Of a stretch of DNA of 64,000 nt, positions 13,617 through 25,170 are shown piece after piece. Location of the stretch: assembly GCA_963573385.1 (NCBI GenBank), contig CAUYLG010061895.1, forward strand, positions 124,001 through 188,000. The letters are read 5' to 3'. Position numbers and translations under genes: made by a program. Origin of the DNA: Cacajao melanocephalus (lineage: Eukaryota > Chordata > Mammalia > Primates > Pitheciidae). The notes beneath the pieces are model-generated. The model was given only the letters and a program-made list of their open reading frames with translations, was not told the DNA's origin and ran no database searches. How positions within the stretch are numbered: position 1 is the stretch's first letter; the number at the start of each line of letters is the position of its first letter.

Positions 13617-14266
13617 TTCAGATACGTTAATTTCCTAAGGCTGCAGGACCAAATTACCACAAACTTGGTGGCTTAAAATGAAATTTATTCTTTCATATTT
13701 CTGGATGCTTGAAGTCTGAAGTCAACCTGCTGGCAGGGCCATACTCCCTCTGAGGACTCTAGGGAAAAGTCCTTCCTTGCTTCTTCCTAGGTTCTGGTGG
13801 CTTCCAGTAATCCTTGGCATTGCTTGACTTGTAGCTGCCTCATTTAAACATCTGTTTCTGTTTTTCACACGATGTTCCTCCCTTTATGGATGTATCCATG
13901 TGGTTCTCCTCTAGTCTTACAAAGATACCAGTCTTTGGATTTAGGACCCACTCTAATCAAGCCTAACTAATCTGAACTAAGCACATCTTAAAAGACCAAA
14001 TTCTCAGCCAGGCACAGTGGTTCATGCCTACAATCCTAGCACTTCGGGAGGCCAAGGCAAGTGAATCATAAGATCAGGAGATTGAGATCATACTGGCCAA
14101 TATGGTGAAACCCCATCTCTACTAAAATGCAAAAAAAAAAATAGCCTGGCATGGTGGTGCACAAAATAAAAATAAAAGTCCCAATTTTCACATAAGGTCA
14201 CATTTTGAGGTGCTGGGTTGATATGAATTGGTGGCAGCTTGGGGGGCACTATTCCACCCACTATAG
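13617..14266 (-). mobile_element. Solo LTR, ERVL/MaLR-like (MLT2-type), split by an Alu
   Basis: On the plus strand it shows the reversed LTR pattern: AAATTACCACAAACTTGGTG, TCTGGATGCTTGAAGTCTGA, GGCAGGGCCATACTCCCTCT, then after the Alu ATAAGGTCACATTTTGAGGT and CACCCACTATAG. On the minus strand this places an AATAAA signal near 13685. No internal retroviral sequence adjoins it. The exact subfamily is not certain. Confidence 0.75.
14007..14176 (+). repeat. 3'-shortened Alu nested in the LTR
   Basis: The left monomer starts at GCCAGGCACAGTGGTTCATG. The right monomer stops after about 20 bases (GGCATGGTGGTGCAC) and runs directly into an AAAATAAAAATAAAA tail. A likely TSD, ACCAAATTCTCA (13995-14006) and CCCAATTTTCA (14180-14190), brackets it. 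The right arm was therefore probably lost at or soon after insertion. Confidence 0.88.
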
Positions 14267-15785
14267 ATATTTAGCCAGTTCTAAAGCTCACATAGCTTTA
14301 ACAAAAACAAAGGAAAGGTCAAAACACATTGGATTGTAAAAGAGGTAGTCACCTCTGTTGTGTATTGTCTTCTCATACATACATGAAAAGCCAACCTACT
14401 ACACATCTAAAGTGAACTTCAACCAAAAGAATGTTTATTTGGAAATGCTCAGCAAATGGTGAAAGCCAAGTCTGGGCCTTCTTTCAGCATCATTTCCAGG
14501 AGATAGTTTAAGGTGATAGAAGGGAATACAACTCTAGCACCAGGAAGGTCAGTGGCAGGCATAATGAAAGTTATTTGCAAGGATCTATTATTTTAAAAGA
14601 GTAGCATTGAAAGATGTGCTTGATAAATGTTTTTCTACTTTTTAATAACTGAAAACTAGCGATTGGTCTCCAAAGGAAAATATGTTTCTCTCCTGGGAAG
14701 TCAGCTCTGTATGTTACATAAGATTTCTCAGAGTGGTCATTTAAGCTTGCCACTTACTAACTGCTGATCTCATGAAATACTTACCCTGCTAGGATTTGCT
14801 ATGCCACAGTAAATTTATTTCCCCCTCTGATGCTTCACTATTACTTTTCCCTCCCAACAGTGGCTATGGAACTTCTGTTGATAGAGGGACTATTCAAATC
14901 AAGCAAATCTCTGACTCTGTTCTCAATTGATAGATGCTACCTTGTGTTTAAAAGTTTTTCTTTTTCTTTCTTTCTCTCTCCTTTTCTGTTCCTGCCTTTA
15001 TTAAACAAACACCAGTAAATTTCCTGATTTTTTTCTTCTTTTTCTTTTTGGTAAGGAAATGGAAAGTGAATTGCAAGTTGCTTCTGAGGTAAAGAACATA
15101 ACTTTTACTACCTCTTTATCTCTATTCCCTGTTACTGACTGTTATTAATTTTAAACTTTTGTTGCATTTGTCGGGTAATAAAAAAGCAATAAAGTAGTCC
15201 TTTAATACAAACTGTGCAACACTTGTGGTTTGTTTCAAAAATCAAACATACTTTATAAAGAAAGGTAAAACTATCTACAGCTCCCTTGGTGAACAAAACT
15301 AGATATAAACCAAATGAAGAAAAACATATGTTACTCCTTCAATAAATATTTGATAGCTTGCTGTTTAGAAGCTTTGGAGAAAGGTGACAGGTCACAAACC
15401 ATTTGTAACATTGCTTTGTCCTCCAAGACAGCTGTGAAAAGTTAGAGAAACAGAGCATAATCATCATAATAAAGGGTGTTGTCATATTACAGTTTTATAC
15501 CACTTTATAGCACAAAATTCTATTTTTCACAAAATATTTTATATCATTTTTTTGAGAATCCTGTGAAAAAAGATGCTGGAAAGATACCAGTACAGCCATT
15601 TTAAAGAAGGGAAAACTGAGGTTATGACAGATTAATTAACTTGTTGTATCCCCATGATAAAATAGAAAGTATTAAGAATAGTGCTCATGCCTTCTTACTC
15701 CTAGTCTGTAATTTCTTATTTCATAATCAAGATAAAGACCAAACTTTTACTCCTTCCTGTAAGCTCCAGGAAGACTACCTTGGAT
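14267..15785. other. Non-coding, repeat-poor
   Basis: No gene or named repeat is seen. A pyrimidine-rich tract at 14955-15000 (TTTTTCTTTCTTTC type) is the main low-complexity feature. Confidence 0.6.
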
Positions 15786-16440
15786 AAGAAGAAGACAAGC
15801 AGAATAGCATGCCCTAAGATGACCCCCAGTAAGTAATCCTTTCCTTCTGAGTATGGGCATAGCTAATAACTCACTTAATCCTTATGTAATCCTTTCCTTC
15901 TGAGTATGGGCATAACAAACAACTCACTTCCAATAGGGTATGGAAAAAGTGACTTTACTCCCTTAAGTTATGTTATATGACAAAGGTGGTGGGTTGTCAT
16001 CCCTATTATAATTTATGTTATATAAGACTCAAGCTGGGCACACTGGAGATTAAGAGAATCTTCTGTGTCTCTGCAGTTGTAGGTGGGCATGCACTGAACT
16101 GCCTATAGAGAGGGTCATATGGCAAGGAACAGCAGGCAGCATCTAGGACCCAAGAGTGACTCCCAGCGAACAGCCAGTAAGACAGTGGAGAACTCTACTC
16201 TAAAACTATAAGGAGATAAATGCTGCCAACAACCTGAGGAACTTTGAAGTGGATCTTTCCCCAGTCAAGCTGCTGATGAGTCTGCAGCCCTTGCCAACAT
16301 CTGGTGGAATCCTGAAAAAGAGAACCCAGCTAAACTATACCCAAAGCTCTGACTCATGGAAACTGATATAATAAATGTATGTGATTTTAAGTAGACAAGT
16401 TTGTAGTGGTTAGTTATATAGCATAGAAAACTAATGCAAT
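15786..16440 (+). mobile_element. Solo LTR, ERVL-like
   Basis: The 3' half matches a known LTR pattern: CTGCCAACAACCTGAGGAAC, GAAGTGGATCTTTCCCCAGT, GAACCCAGCTAAACTATACC, AAACTGATATAATAAATGTA, TTTTAAGTAGACAAGTTTGT and a terminal GAAAACTAATGCAATA. The AATAAA at about 16370 is the retroviral-type poly(A) signal. The family is not assigned more closely. The 5' part carries a 53-bp tandem duplication. No internal coding region remains. Confidence 0.75.
15833..15938. repeat. 53-bp tandem duplication inside the LTR
   Basis: Two head-to-tail copies (15833-15885 and 15886-15938) share the motif GTAATCCTTTCCTTCTGAGT and the following TATGGGCATA exactly. They differ only near GCTAATAACTCACTT versus ACAAACAACTCACTT. 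Confidence 0.92.
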
Positions 16441-16544
16441 ACCTGCTTTTTTTCTGCATGCTATAGTCTGAGCCTTCTAACTATGAAGCTGATAAAAACA
16501 AATCAGGAATATTTGGGGAGAAGGGAGCTCCCTTTAAAAATACA

Positions 16545-16615
16545 AACTAATATTTGTTGAGTATTTAATATGTGCAAGACATTGCTGCAGATCTTTGCAC
16601 ATATTCTATGAAGCA
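16545..16615 (-). repeat. MIR fragment, antisense
   Basis: Short stretch with AATATTTGTTGAGTATTTAA, TATGTGCAAGACATTG and TTTGCACATATTCTATGAAG, the reversed 3' half of MIR. Confidence 0.6.
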
Positions 16616-16670
16616 GGGCTCAGTCCATGGGACTAATCTCTTCTCTATTCTCCTTCTCATTCTGGTTTAG

Positions 16671-16735
16671 TTTTTTTTTTTAATTGTACTTTGGGCTCTG
16701 GAGTACATGTGCACATCCTGCATCCTACAGGATTA
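16671..16735 (-). repeat. L1 3'-end scrap, antisense
   Basis: A T-run is followed by AATTGTACTTTGGGCTCTGG and AGTACATGTGCACATCCTGC, the reverse complement of an L1 3' end. Severely truncated. Confidence 0.7.
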
Positions 16736-16921
16736 GTGTTTTTTAATCTTAGAAGACATGTAATAACTTTGGTTTTTGAACAGAGAAAAGATGAGACAAG
16801 GAAAACAAAATGTATCATATCTATAAAATAAAGTTACATTAAATAATACATATTTTCCAGGGTATGTTTATATGCTGCCTAGTAATACGGTGATATAAAA
16901 TGTTATTTTAAACGCAAATAG

Positions 16922-17304
<383 letters not shown>

Positions 17305-17328
17305 TTATGTTCAAGTTTTGTCTTTGGA

Positions 17329-17800
17329 TTCTACTTCTGTGAACTCCAGACTCATTTTCTAGTCCGCCTACTTCACATTTCCACTTGAATGTGTTTAATA
17401 CTGAAATTCACTTGTACCATATCCAATAGCAGACTCCTGACCCCTATGGATCCCAACCCATCTTCCCACAGTCTTCCCCGTCTCGAACTAAAAGCTTGAG
17501 CTATTCTGACTTCTTTCTCCTATCCCCGTCACCCAATTACCAATAATCTTGTCGTTTTTATCTTCTGAAGACATCAGGATCTGATCATGTCATGACACCT
17601 CCAAGACACCATTCTGAGCCAAAGCACTATGATCTATCTGAATTGTTATTGATAAAATTAACCTCCTGGCCAGCTCTCTGCTTGTACCTTTGCTCATTTC
17701 AGTCAGTCTATTCTTTCCATGGCAGCCAAAGCAATTCTTTAAGTAAATCATCACCTCTTTTTTCAACACCCTTCTCTGACTTTCTATCTCATTTACACTC
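17329..17800 (+). repeat. Ancient LINE-like repeat (L2/CR1-type)
   Basis: It resembles an old L2-type body: GTGAACTCCAGACTCATTTT, CATTTCCACTTGAATGTGTT, GCAGACTCCTGACCCC, then GATCTGATCATGTCATG, CAGTCTATTCTTTCCATGGC and AAGTAAATCATCACCTC. Divergence is strong, and the family is a best guess from remembered consensus. The overlapping 73- and 71-codon frames are not convincing as protein. Confidence 0.5.
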
Positions 17801-18329
17801 CACATTTAAATAATTATAATACACACTTATTTTTTATACAGAAAATTTAAAAGTGTCTTATATTCACTGTCAGCCTGGTGGCAGTTGTGACATATTAATC
17901 ATTGCCTGCATATGAACAAACCTGGTCATCACTTCAGTTTAATTATAAGCACTATTAGGACTAGACACTTGAATTTAATATCTTCAGTAAGTTTCTACTA
18001 TGATTCAAAATTGAAATGAGAAGTTATTGTGTATGTAAAGAGAAATAGAGGCAGACCAGCATAGCAAATAAAAGAATTTTTGTCAAAATAAGACTAAATA
18101 AACTCTTCAGATAAATACAAAATAAAAATCCATGTGATTAGGAAGTATTGTGCCATCATTTTCATGGCAGTTTTTGTTTCTTAGTTATATATGGAATAAG
18201 GATTAAGCTAACAACAAAAAATGTTTCAAATTTGATGATATACAGTAAAAGCCAATCCTTATAGTGTTCCACAGGGCACATATATTCTCTTATGCTTTTG
18301 ACATTTTTCTAAATTTATTTATTTCTGAA
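17801..18329. other. Non-coding, no recognised repeat
   Basis: AT-rich unique-looking sequence with nothing nameable. Confidence 0.6.
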
Positions 18330-18712
18330 AATTCTCCTCTTTGCTCATATAGCTTTAGCCACAGTGGCCTCCAGGTAGCTCTTTGAAAATGCCACGAACC
18401 CCTGTGCCTCACAGCCTTTGCCTGTGCAGTTCATTCTACCTGATATGTCCCAGTGCCCTCAAAGCTTTAGGGCTGACTGACTTACTTCATTCAGGTCCCT
18501 GTTTAGACATCATTTTATCAAGGAGACCTTCTCTGCCTATCTTATTAAAATATTCTTGCCCATCTCAAATTAATTTTTCCACGTTCTGTGTTTTTCATTT
18601 TCTTTCAATTGTTGTTTTTCTATCTTTCATGGAAATGCATCATACTGCCTGACACATAGTAGATGCTCTTACAAATTTGATGAATGAGTAAATGAATAAA
18701 TGGATCTTTACA
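18330..18712 (+). repeat. LINE L2 fragment
   Basis: Good L2 3' region: GCCTCACAGCCTTTGCCTGT, CATTCAGGTCCCTGTTTAGACATC, AGGAGACCTTCTCTGCC, then TACTGCCTGACACATAGTAG and a GATGAATGAGTAAATGAA terminus. The 89-codon frame over it is L2 sequence and not a gene. Confidence 0.85.
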
Positions 18713-18870
18713 ACAACATAATGATATTAATGTTATCATTAATGATGGCAATATTATCATTGCCATTAAACACTGATGAAAATCTGAGGCAAAGGGAGTT
18801 AAGTAATTTTGCCATGGTCATGGAGGTATGATGTGTACCAGATTCTGGATTTGGCGTGGTTGAAGTGCCT
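18713..18870 (-). repeat. MIR-like fragment with inverted repeat, antisense
   Basis: Reversed MIR core features: AAACACTGATGAAAATCTGA, GGCAAAGGGAGTTAAGTAAT and TTTGCCATGGTCATGGAGG. Its left part contains a contiguous 42-nt imperfect palindrome (18720-18761), described in the findings. Confidence 0.55.
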
Positions 18871-18957
18871 GCATAATGAACCCTCCCTCACTGTTTCTCA
18901 TGTCTTAATAGATGAGTGCAGATTTGAGGTCACTTTTCAAGATGAAGAAAGAAAGTT

Positions 18958-19280
18958 GGCCAGTAAGGTGTCTCACACCTGTAAATCCAGCACTTAGGGA
19001 GGTTGAGGCGGGCAGAACATGAGGTCAGGAGTTTGAGACCAGCCTCACCAACATGGTGAAACCCCATCTCTACTAAAAATGCAAAAATTACCTGGGCATG
19101 GTGGTGCATGTTTATAATCGCAACTACTCTGGAGACTGAGGCAGGAGAATGCTTGAATCTGGGAGGCGGAAGTTGCAGTGAGCTGAGATCCCACCACTGC
19201 ACTCCCGCCTGGGCGACAGAACAATATTATGTATAAAAAAAAAAAAAAAAAAAGAAAAGAAAAAGAAAAAGAAAAAAAAA
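18958..19280 (+). repeat. Alu (AluS-like) with long A-rich tail
   Basis: Sense Alu starting GGCCAGTAAGGTGTCTCACA and ending in GGGCGACAGAACAATATTAT, followed by A19 and AAAAG repeats to 19280. The antisense open frames are Alu-derived, and the K/E-rich frame on the plus strand is just the A/G tail. Confidence 0.95.
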
Positions 19281-20429
19281 TGTTGTTGCAAGTTAATGAC
19301 TTTCACAAGGCTACTGCAGAACTTCTTACCAAGACAGCAAAACCTATCAACCCAGTGTGTGGACACCAACTTTGGAGCTCTTTTACAATCAGTTCTGTTA
19401 GGATACTAATTCCTCAGAGATGTCATCATTTAAGGTGTTTCTCCATTCTAGGACACTTACAATTTTGTAGCGGACACATGAAATAGAGAAGTACTTGAAA
19501 ACCTTTCTATGTGAATACGTAACTCCACTCTATTGGGGTCCCTTTTTTACCAGCAGATATTCATGTTGCCCATCACATCACACCAGCTTCCCTTTCAGCA
19601 TCAAAGCATAGTTGGTACTTTATCCTAGGCAAATGGGGGCCAGTTTCCCAATTCATTACAGTGATTAAATGGTTTTGCATAGCAAAGAGCAAGTCATGTA
19701 CTAGTGGCTATAATATGCTGCAAAGATGATAAGAATTACTTTAATTTTCTAAGCAGCAATAAGCAAAATTTCTCTTTTAAAATTCCCTCCTATCCCCAGT
19801 CTTTTAATAATTTCCATGAATAATTACATAAAATGCATATAGTGTATTTTGTCTTTGAAAAACTCATTGGGTTGTTGTAAAATGAAGTGATAATTCATAA
19901 ATACCTAATACAGAGTAAGCACTCTGAAGACATTATTATAATTAGTGTTATTATTATAAATTATTGTATGTTTACATTTTACCTTAGAGTGTCATGACTA
20001 AACCTGAGAAATTTGAAAGCAAAAAGCAAAGAAATCCTATGTGCAACTAAAACTATGCAGTTTACTCAGAAAATATCCTGAAATGAGGCTTTGTCAAGTT
20101 ACCAGAAAAACATTCAGATTGGCCTATCATTTTGCATATTAGAAATTACAGGCAATGCCAAATTTTGTGATGTACTTTTTGATTGGACACACATCATCTG
20201 GCTGAGGACAGTGGACACCAAGCTCATTTTCACCTGGTGACTAGAGCCATAATGTAAAATGTTAAATTGCTATCATTTTTTTCTTCTCCTAAGTAATTTG
20301 TAAACATAATAATGGCTTCATTGTTGAGGCTTGTGGTTTCTTTCAAAAGGAAAATAATTTTTAAAACAGGCTAGGATCATAGTGTTGTGCGCATATGAGC
20401 ACTCAAAATCCTGTCTTTAAAGAATGAAA
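19281..20429. other. Non-coding, repeat-poor
   Basis: No gene and no named repeat is seen. Confidence 0.6.
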
Positions 20430-20735
20430 AGCGAAGCCTTCATTTGTGCTGCTCTTTCTGCCTAAAACCTTCTACCTGACTTTTTGCCTCATCGACTACC
20501 TCTTATTCATTCTTCAAGACCACGGTAGTCTTCCTCTCAAAACTTTTTACTTCTTCTCATCACAACTCTACCTAAATACCTTAAAAAGTAATTTTACAAA
20601 GAAGTTTATCCTTAAAATTCATCAGCAGACAGCAGACACCAAGAGCAGGTATCACGTTTTGTTTTATTACTTCATCTCCAGATCTTTGCACTATGCCTGC
20701 TATAGGCATTCGATAATGTTGGTCTAAAGCATATA
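20430..20735 (+). repeat. LINE L2 fragment
   Basis: L2-type order: TGCTCTTTCTGCCTAAAACC, CTTCAAGACCACGGTAGTCT, AGACACCAAGAGCAGGTATC and CTATGCCTGCTATAGGCATT. The 93-codon frame across it is repeat sequence. Confidence 0.7.
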
Positions 20736-21555
20736 TTAAACTCTCATTTATCTTTGTTAGTAGAGAGATTCAAATGGAGAATTAAGATCTGGAATATATA
20801 AAATGCATTCACATAGCAATACAAATAAAATGTTTAGTTTTGTTGTGTTTTCTCCTCGGTGGAATTAACTTACTAATAATGTGTTATATAATGAAAGATA
20901 TGCTGTTTCTAAAGCTGAAACAGGGTTGAAATATCCACTACTCCCACCTTCTCATTTAATATATTTTGTCCTTCCTAAGCAAATAATGTATGATATTCTG
21001 GAAGTTGCTCTGCCTGCTATTCATGACAGTGGTATGAAAAGTGGATTTCATTACATTAGTTCCCTTCAACTATAGCTGGCAATATAAGAAATTATTTTAT
21101 TTCGTGTTTCAAGAAAAGTTTTTTACATTTAGTTCACCAATCATAAAACCTATACATTATTGTATAATAACAGGAAAGTTTCTGGTATCTGTATAAACAT
21201 TTCAGTAATTATTTTTAAAATATTCTTTAAAAGGTTATTACAGGTTATGGCTTATTTTGAAACAATTTGCATCAGATAAAGCTATATACTGAAAAAGATC
21301 ACACAAGTAGATGATCTAACTATTGGCCTAACTCAGGACGTTCATAACCAGAATTTGTCATATGACACTTAAAAAATCATCATCTGTTGCATTTTCTAAT
21401 CAGAGTCATAGATTTTTATAGTTGAGTGAAAATTTGGAAATGTATAGTGTGCCTACCTCCCTTCTAAGGATTGTAACTTGTGGTGGAGAGCAGTGTTTTA
21501 CAAACTGAAACTCATTTATAGATTATAAAATTGATTTACTAATTTGTGACCAGCA
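20736..21555. other. Non-coding; possible hAT end at its right edge
   Basis: No gene is seen. At 21488-21560, GCAGTGTTTTACAAACTGAA and GTGACCAGCATTTTTTTTCA resemble the start of a hAT-type element (CAGTGGTTCTCAA-like end), but the match is short. Confidence 0.45.
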
Positions 21556-21559
21556 TTTT

Positions 21560-22016
21560 TTTTCAGCAACATGGATGGAACTGGAGGTCATTATGTTAAA
21601 TGAAATAAGCCAGAAACAAAGAGAAAAAATGTTTTATGTTCTCACTCATATTTGGGAGCTAAAAAAGGTTGATATCTCATGGAGGCAGAGAGTAGAATGA
21701 TACTCTACCAGAAGGGTGTTGGGGACAGTGGATGAAGAGAGGTTGGTTAATGGGTACAAACATAGAGTTAGAAGGAAGAAGTTGTAGTGTTTGATGACAC
21801 AATAGAGTAATTATGTTAACAAAAATTTATTGTATATTTCAAAATAGCTAGAAGAGGTAAAATGTTCCCAACACAAGGAAATAACAAATGTTTAGGTGAT
21901 GGATATCCTGAATACCCTAATTTGATCACTACACATTGTATGCAAGTATCAGAATATGACATGTATCCCATACATATGTGGAGTAGTTTAGTGTCAATAA
22001 AAAACACTAAACACAG
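21560..22016 (+). repeat. L1 3' UTR fragment (L1PB/L1MA-like)
   Basis: Typical L1 3' end: AGCAACATGGATGGAACTGG, TATGTTCTCACTCATATTTG, ATGGGTACAAACATAGAG, GATCACTACACATTGTATGC and a CAATAAAAAACACTAAACAC tail. Strongly 5'-truncated with no ORF left. Confidence 0.93.
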
Positions 22017-22115
22017 GTAGAGTGAAGTTCTGGCATTCTGAAATGCTTAAAAATGTTCTAATTTGTAAGTAAAACAATACTCTTATCCTTGTTCCTACAT
22101 CATGCACCTATTATT

Positions 22116-22190
22116 TTCATTTTTGTTTTTAATTTTTGCGGGTACATAGTAGGTTTATATATTTATGGGGTACATGAGATATTGTGATAT
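22116..22190 (-). repeat. L1 3'-end scrap, antisense
   Basis: TTTTTGCGGGTACATAGTAG and TTTATGGGGTACATGAGATA are the reverse complement of an L1 3' end. It lies about 100 bp from the previous L1 end in the opposite orientation. Confidence 0.85.
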
Positions 22191-22299
22191 CTTTAATATT
22201 TTCTGAGGGCCAGAGTTTACAAACCACTTTTTGAACCATTTTATGGCTCCTGATGCTTGCAGAAGGACTCATATAATTGTAAAGTGCCACATACAGATT

Positions 22300-22385
22300 G
22301 AAAGCATTACTCATATCTTCCCAGCACCTAATATTGTATGTATCTTGTACATAGTAGATATTCGATAAATTGTCATCAATTATAA
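22300..22385 (+). repeat. L2 3'-end fragment
   Basis: CCCAGCACCTAATATTGTAT, GTACATAGTAGATATTCGAT and AAATTGTCATCAATTA follow the L2 tail pattern. Confidence 0.6.
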
Positions 22386-23643
22386 TGAAAAAGAAAACAC
22401 AATTCATTGCCTGTTCTGAGGTTATCATTTTGTGAAATTTTTGCTCTACTTTTAACCTACAATCACAGGTAAAACAGTTTATGAGCTATGGATCAAGCTA
22501 AAACAGTTTGACAGCCATTGGTGAAGAACTGTTACAAGCAAGCTGGACCAACACCTTTAGCTTCCAATCTCTTGTGCACTCCCAATATTAGCTGGCTGGA
22601 TATCCATTCGTTTTGTAAAAAATGGACATGTACAAAATCAATGTACTTTCCTTAAGAGATCTAAACAGCTTAAAAATAAAAACTATTAACTTCTTTTTCA
22701 TAACATTTTCAATCATATTAAAATCTGGCAATAGAAAAAATAAAACACAACCATTTTAGAACAGATTACATCAACTTTTACTAAAGACAATAAAATTCAC
22801 TCTCAAAGTCTACTAACTCTAAAGATCGCTGTGGTATCACCATACCAAATTGGCTGAATCTTCTTTTATTAGATCTTTCCTTAATCAACTTCTCCTGACA
22901 ATGCAGTCCAAGAATGGGCTTAAAAGTGGCTGAAAGCCATCTGCTAAAGCTAGAGTCACTTAATAAAAAGTAAGTTGTAATGACTGCTGGAAAGGAAATC
23001 AAATACTGGAAATGAATTCAGGTGCTAGGATCGAAGCTATAGTTTCATTGACTAATGTGTCAGGATAAAGGGTATGAGGCAGACCCCCACCCCTTTGGTG
23101 CATTCAATGTGTTTCAGTTGCTATGATATCTTCATAAAGATACATGACAAATATTCACCTTGGAACAGTAGGCAATAAATGAGTATCAAGAAGGGAAAAC
23201 TCCTAATTAAAAGGCCAACATATCAAATAATAATCTAAGCTACATAATGCTTCACCCTGATTGCAGCTTTCTCTTTTAGACTTAAGGATACATTTGGCTC
23301 CCAGCAACACTAAAGCTCATTATAATCATCATTAAAATAACACTTTTCTCAAGTCAGCAGGAGTTGGGTGTCTTGCTGAAGCTGTGCATTCAGCCCCCGG
23401 GAAGAAGGAGTATCAGGCAGTGCATCAACTGACCCCTCAGGATAAACCTGAATGGGCTCTGATGAGCTCCAAAGGGGTGCAATCCGAAGGTCTTTTTGAG
23501 GTGAAGACCCTGCTGCCTCTTGCTTCCTGTATATTAGCAGCATTTAGACTGCTATAAAAGGGACTGAAGTTTAAGAGAGTTACATTCTTAGAGATTATAT
23601 ACATGGTACCTCAACTTGAAATTCTAACATAATGTATGGATGG

Positions 23644-23644
<1 letters not shown>
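22386..23644. other. Non-coding; two unexplained minus-strand frames
   Basis: No named repeat. Two minus-strand open frames (22781-23002, 73 codons; 23349-23543, 64 codons) lie in different frames about 350 bp apart. The second sits in a GC-richer patch and is treated in the findings. Neither has a recognised domain. A decayed retrocopy on the minus strand is possible but unproven. Confidence 0.5.
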
Positions 23645-23684
<40 letters not shown>

Positions 23685-23737
23685 TATATATACACACACA
23701 CACACATACATACATACACACATACACCAACACACAG
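23645..23737. repeat. Compound (TA)n/(CA)n microsatellite
   Basis: About 12 TA units are followed by alternating CACA, TATA and CATA blocks. Likely length-variable. The TA portion can form cruciforms and the CA portion Z-DNA. Confidence 0.97.
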
Positions 23738-25170
23738 AGTGTCCTATTGACAAGCACTCATGTGTTTAAGTAAAATGAATATATCTACAAAATCTGTGAC
23801 CCATCGTTCCAAAAATAGAGAAATAGTTTAAATTCAGAGATGAGAAATGCTTGTAAAGATTAATTCCTTCAAATCCCCTTCCTAAATGTGCAAATTCACT
23901 GTCTCAGCAGCTCTTACGTACAGCTGACTTTGACAAGAAAGCAATAAAGTGGTAGATTTGCTCAATTTTATTTTGTGAAATAATTCAAAGCTTTTTGTAT
24001 GAGTGGTAGAACTGTCTTAAAAATACTTTTGGATATTGTAAGTATATTTATTTATCAAGTATTTTTAATATCATCCAAATAATTTAAAACACAACTCTTC
24101 TATTTTTTTAATATTTTTTTCGGCAACAATTGAAATACATTAATCAAAATCTAAATAATGAAATAATTTTTTCAAAAGTCTGAAATCCTTTTTTCCTACT
24201 ATTGTGACATAAAAAACATTATAAACAGGACTAGGATTTTATTTTTAAATTTAAGCTATCAACTAAAGCTGTTTGTGACTAGTTTATACATGCCCAACTA
24301 ATAAACTTTCTATCTGCAAAACCAGATAGGATGATATCTGGAAAACATCTTAAAAATTGATGCTATTTATTTAAGTAAATTAATTTTTCCCAGCAATGTA
24401 ATATCAGCAAGCATAACAAGAAGTTCTGTACAGCATTCAATGGACAGAACATCAAGAGAAAATAAAAGAGAAATGTATTTGTAATAAAAGGGATACAACA
24501 CCTTTCTCCTGATACGTAGAAATAGCTCACTAGTCCCTTTCTGCTACCTTTATTCTGTAATATTGTGATTCCTAAACATTAACGCTCTTAAGAAGAGAGA
24601 TGAATCACACCAAGAAAATCATCCATTACTTATGGAACAAGGAAAAAAGAAGTAGCATATTTATTTTGCTTACTATTCTCTTAGTATTGAAGCCACAGAC
24701 TTAATAATACATTTCAAGTGGAAATATTCCACATGAAAATTGTAGAATTGGGCATGAAAGTGTTAAAGTCCATGGAGCATACATTCTTGCTGGAAAAAAA
24801 AACAAGTCACATTGTTCAGATCTGTACTCCGGAAGGTAAGTGAAATAACTATGAAATAATGATTTAAGCAAAGACCTGTAATCCAATTTAAATAAGTGAA
24901 AAAAAAAACATTGTCTTCTTAATTCCATCTAAATATAATAGAGTCCATCCACTTCTCTCTCTCCCCGACTTTCATGCCCCTTTCCAGGGGTTACAACAAC
25001 TTCCTAACAATTTCAGGAAGTGGTTGCCTTCCTGGAAACTTTGCCTTCTTCCCGCTGCTTTTTATGTTGTATCAAAGGTAAGAGAAGAGAACTCTTCTAA
25101 AGATCTAATCTCTTGTGTTTATTCTTGTGTGATTATTCTGAGGAATCCCTGCAAGTCTAACCTCCCTAAT
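23738..25170. other. Non-coding; AT-rich with two exon-like intervals
   Basis: No named repeat. Two plus-strand intervals have paired splice-like signals: 24685-24835 (TATTCTCTTAG acceptor, GAAG|GTAAGTG donor) and 24988-25077 (CCCCTTTCCAG acceptor, CAAAG|GTAAGAG donor). The second is open throughout in one frame. No downstream or upstream exon can be linked. Confidence 0.45.

Noticed and set aside
18930..19369. Two minus-strand frames and a K/E-rich plus-strand frame
   Set aside because: They derive from the Alu at 18958-19280 and its A/G-rich tail.
21488..22525. A single hAT element from 21488 to 22525, suggested by end-like motifs at both positions
   Set aside because: The interval includes an older L2-like scrap and two L1 pieces, so the nesting order does not fit, and both end matches are short.
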